The notes beneath the pieces were generated by a model. The model did not search any database. It had not been told where the DNA came from and saw nothing but the letters and a program-made list of their open reading frames with translations. From contig DEKA01000012.1 in assembly GCA_002353635.1 (NCBI GenBank), forward strand, positions 62,823 to 111,306: a stretch of DNA of 48,484 nt, in the 5' to 3' direction. Below are positions 47,791-48,484 of this stretch, piece after piece. Position 1 is the stretch's first letter; each line of letters starts with the position of its first letter. The position numbers and the translations under genes are program-made. The stretch is from Lachnospiraceae bacterium UBA2734 (GTDB lineage Bacteria > Bacillota > Clostridia > Lachnospirales > Lachnospiraceae).

Positions 47791-48411
47791 TCAGAGTCCG
47801 ATGTACTTCACCCAGAGGTACTGGGCCATCGCCTGGTCCTGCGGTGTCATGAGCGCAAGGCCTGTCGTCTTGAGTCCCTGCAGGTCGTGTGTCTGAAAAT
47901 AGAACCCTGCCACCGCAAGTGTATTCGCGTTCATGTATTTCGTCAGCAGAGTCATGGCCGCCTGCTTGTCTGTTGCGTCCATCTTTTGAGGAAGAGCGGT
48001 GATATATGCATACTGCTCCCTGGTGAGTGTTCCGGCAGTATACATTGCGCCTGCTGTCGCCTTCACGAAGAGATCAGTCGCGTCCTCTTTGCCTCTCTTT
48101 GCTGAGTTCTTTCCGGCCCTGGCACCGGTCTTTGTCTTTGTCGCCTTTTTTGCAGTTGTGGAAGTCTTTGCGGCCGCCGCAGCGGTCTTTGTCGTCTTAG
48201 CTGCAGTAACAGGTGTCTTCTTTGCAGATGTATTCTCAGCCGCCGACTTCAGCGCTGCCTTCGCGAGCGTCTTCGCCGCTGCAGCATATGTGCTGTGCGA
48301 TGCCGCCTGTACAGGCAGCATGGACGCCGTACTGCAGAAGAGTCCTGATGAAGCAATCATAGCCGTGCTCATGAGCACAGCAAGTCTTTTAGCAAATCCT
48401 TTGTTATTCAA
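47791..48411 (-). CDS. Secreted Ala/Lys/Thr-rich protein
   Basis: The 206-residue product has a signal peptide (MNNKGFAKRLAVLMSTAMIA, then SSGLFCSTASMLPVQAAS). A low-complexity region of about 70 residues rich in Ala, Lys and Thr (AAKTTKTAAAAAKTSTTAKK) follows, then a compact C-terminal domain with ALPQKMDATDKQAAMTLLTK. The start codon is TTG; no ATG with a site lies upstream in the frame. The Lys-rich part may bind wall polymers or nucleic acid. No family recognised. The 73 bases from 48412 to the window end are its upstream region. Confidence 0.75.
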   Translation of the reverse strand: MNNKGFAKRLAVLMSTAMIASSGLFCSTASMLPVQAASHSTYAAAAKTLAKAALKSAAENTSAKKTPVTAAKTTKTAAAAAKTSTTAKKATKTKTGARAGKNSAKRGKEDATDLFVKATAGAMYTAGTLTREQYAYITALPQKMDATDKQAAMTLLTKYMNANTLAVAGFYFQTHDLQGLKTTGLALMTPQDQAMAQYLWVKYIGL

Positions 48412-48484
48412 AATAGCTCTACCTTCTTTCCTGAGAATTTGTCATGTTTATTCCACGCTGAGGCGAAATCCGCGCAGGCGGTTT

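Overview
The window looks like a chromosomal segment of a Gram-positive anaerobe of the class Clostridia, most like a Lachnospiraceae-type genome. The evidence is the gene order rpmE - DUF1385 - prmC - prfA, a rubredoxin, lipoprotein-anchored amino-acid ABC transporters, strong AGGAGG-type ribosome binding sites and the DegV, YprB and DUF815 families. The genus cannot be read from the sequence. I see no rRNA, tRNA, CRISPR array, phage or complete insertion sequence.

Region by region: (1) 1-6.4 kb is mostly housekeeping and orphan genes: the end of a large membrane protein, a TetR regulator divergent from DegV, a YprB-like nuclease, an EamA exporter, a scar holding an MgtC remnant, a YhcH-family protein and thioredoxin. 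(2) 6.6-16.9 kb is a co-directional run: rpmE with a leader hairpin, DUF1385, prmC, prfA, pheA, a DUF815 ATPase, a Ppx/GppA-HD protein and ppk1. (3) 16.9-25.2 kb is an A+T-richer acid-sugar catabolic cluster: class II aldolase, DUF1537 kinase, PdxA2-like dehydrogenase, DeoR regulator, LtnD-like dehydrogenase, second DUF1537 kinase and GntP permease. A set of AAACGAACAT repeats lies in front of the first kinase. (4) 25.4-28.0 kb has a small membrane protein, a HAD phosphatase and a PHP phosphoesterase carrying a degenerate HAD tail. (5) 28.1-42.9 kb is an amino-acid or guanidino-compound locus. A PucR regulator is divergent from two polar-amino-acid ABC transporters that bracket a MATE exporter, a D-2-hydroxyacid dehydrogenase, a HisC-like aminotransferase, a RocB-like M20 hydrolase, an arginine-deiminase/DDAH-like enzyme and two paralogous cytidylate-kinase-like proteins. 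(6) 42.9-48.4 kb has a repeat-rich intergenic region, an ABC-F ATPase, a long perfect foldback, a uridine-kinase-like protein, rubredoxin and two secreted proteins.

The two most interesting systems are regions 3 and 5. In region 3 the usual decarboxylase (OtnC) and isomerase (OtnI) of four-carbon acid-sugar pathways are missing and a fructose-bisphosphate-aldolase-type enzyme is present instead. The same combination of domains (dehydrogenase, DUF1537, class II aldolase) is, as I recall, fused into one protein in plants. In region 5 a catabolic and transport set is interleaved with two kinase-like paralogues of unknown role. Intrinsic terminators sit directly against the ribosome binding sites of the first ABC gene and of the deiminase-like gene, which suggests transcription attenuation.

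Starts were moved inward from the longest possible reading frame wherever a good ribosome binding site and the family N-terminus agreed. Functions are assigned from recognisable motifs only; no database search was possible.
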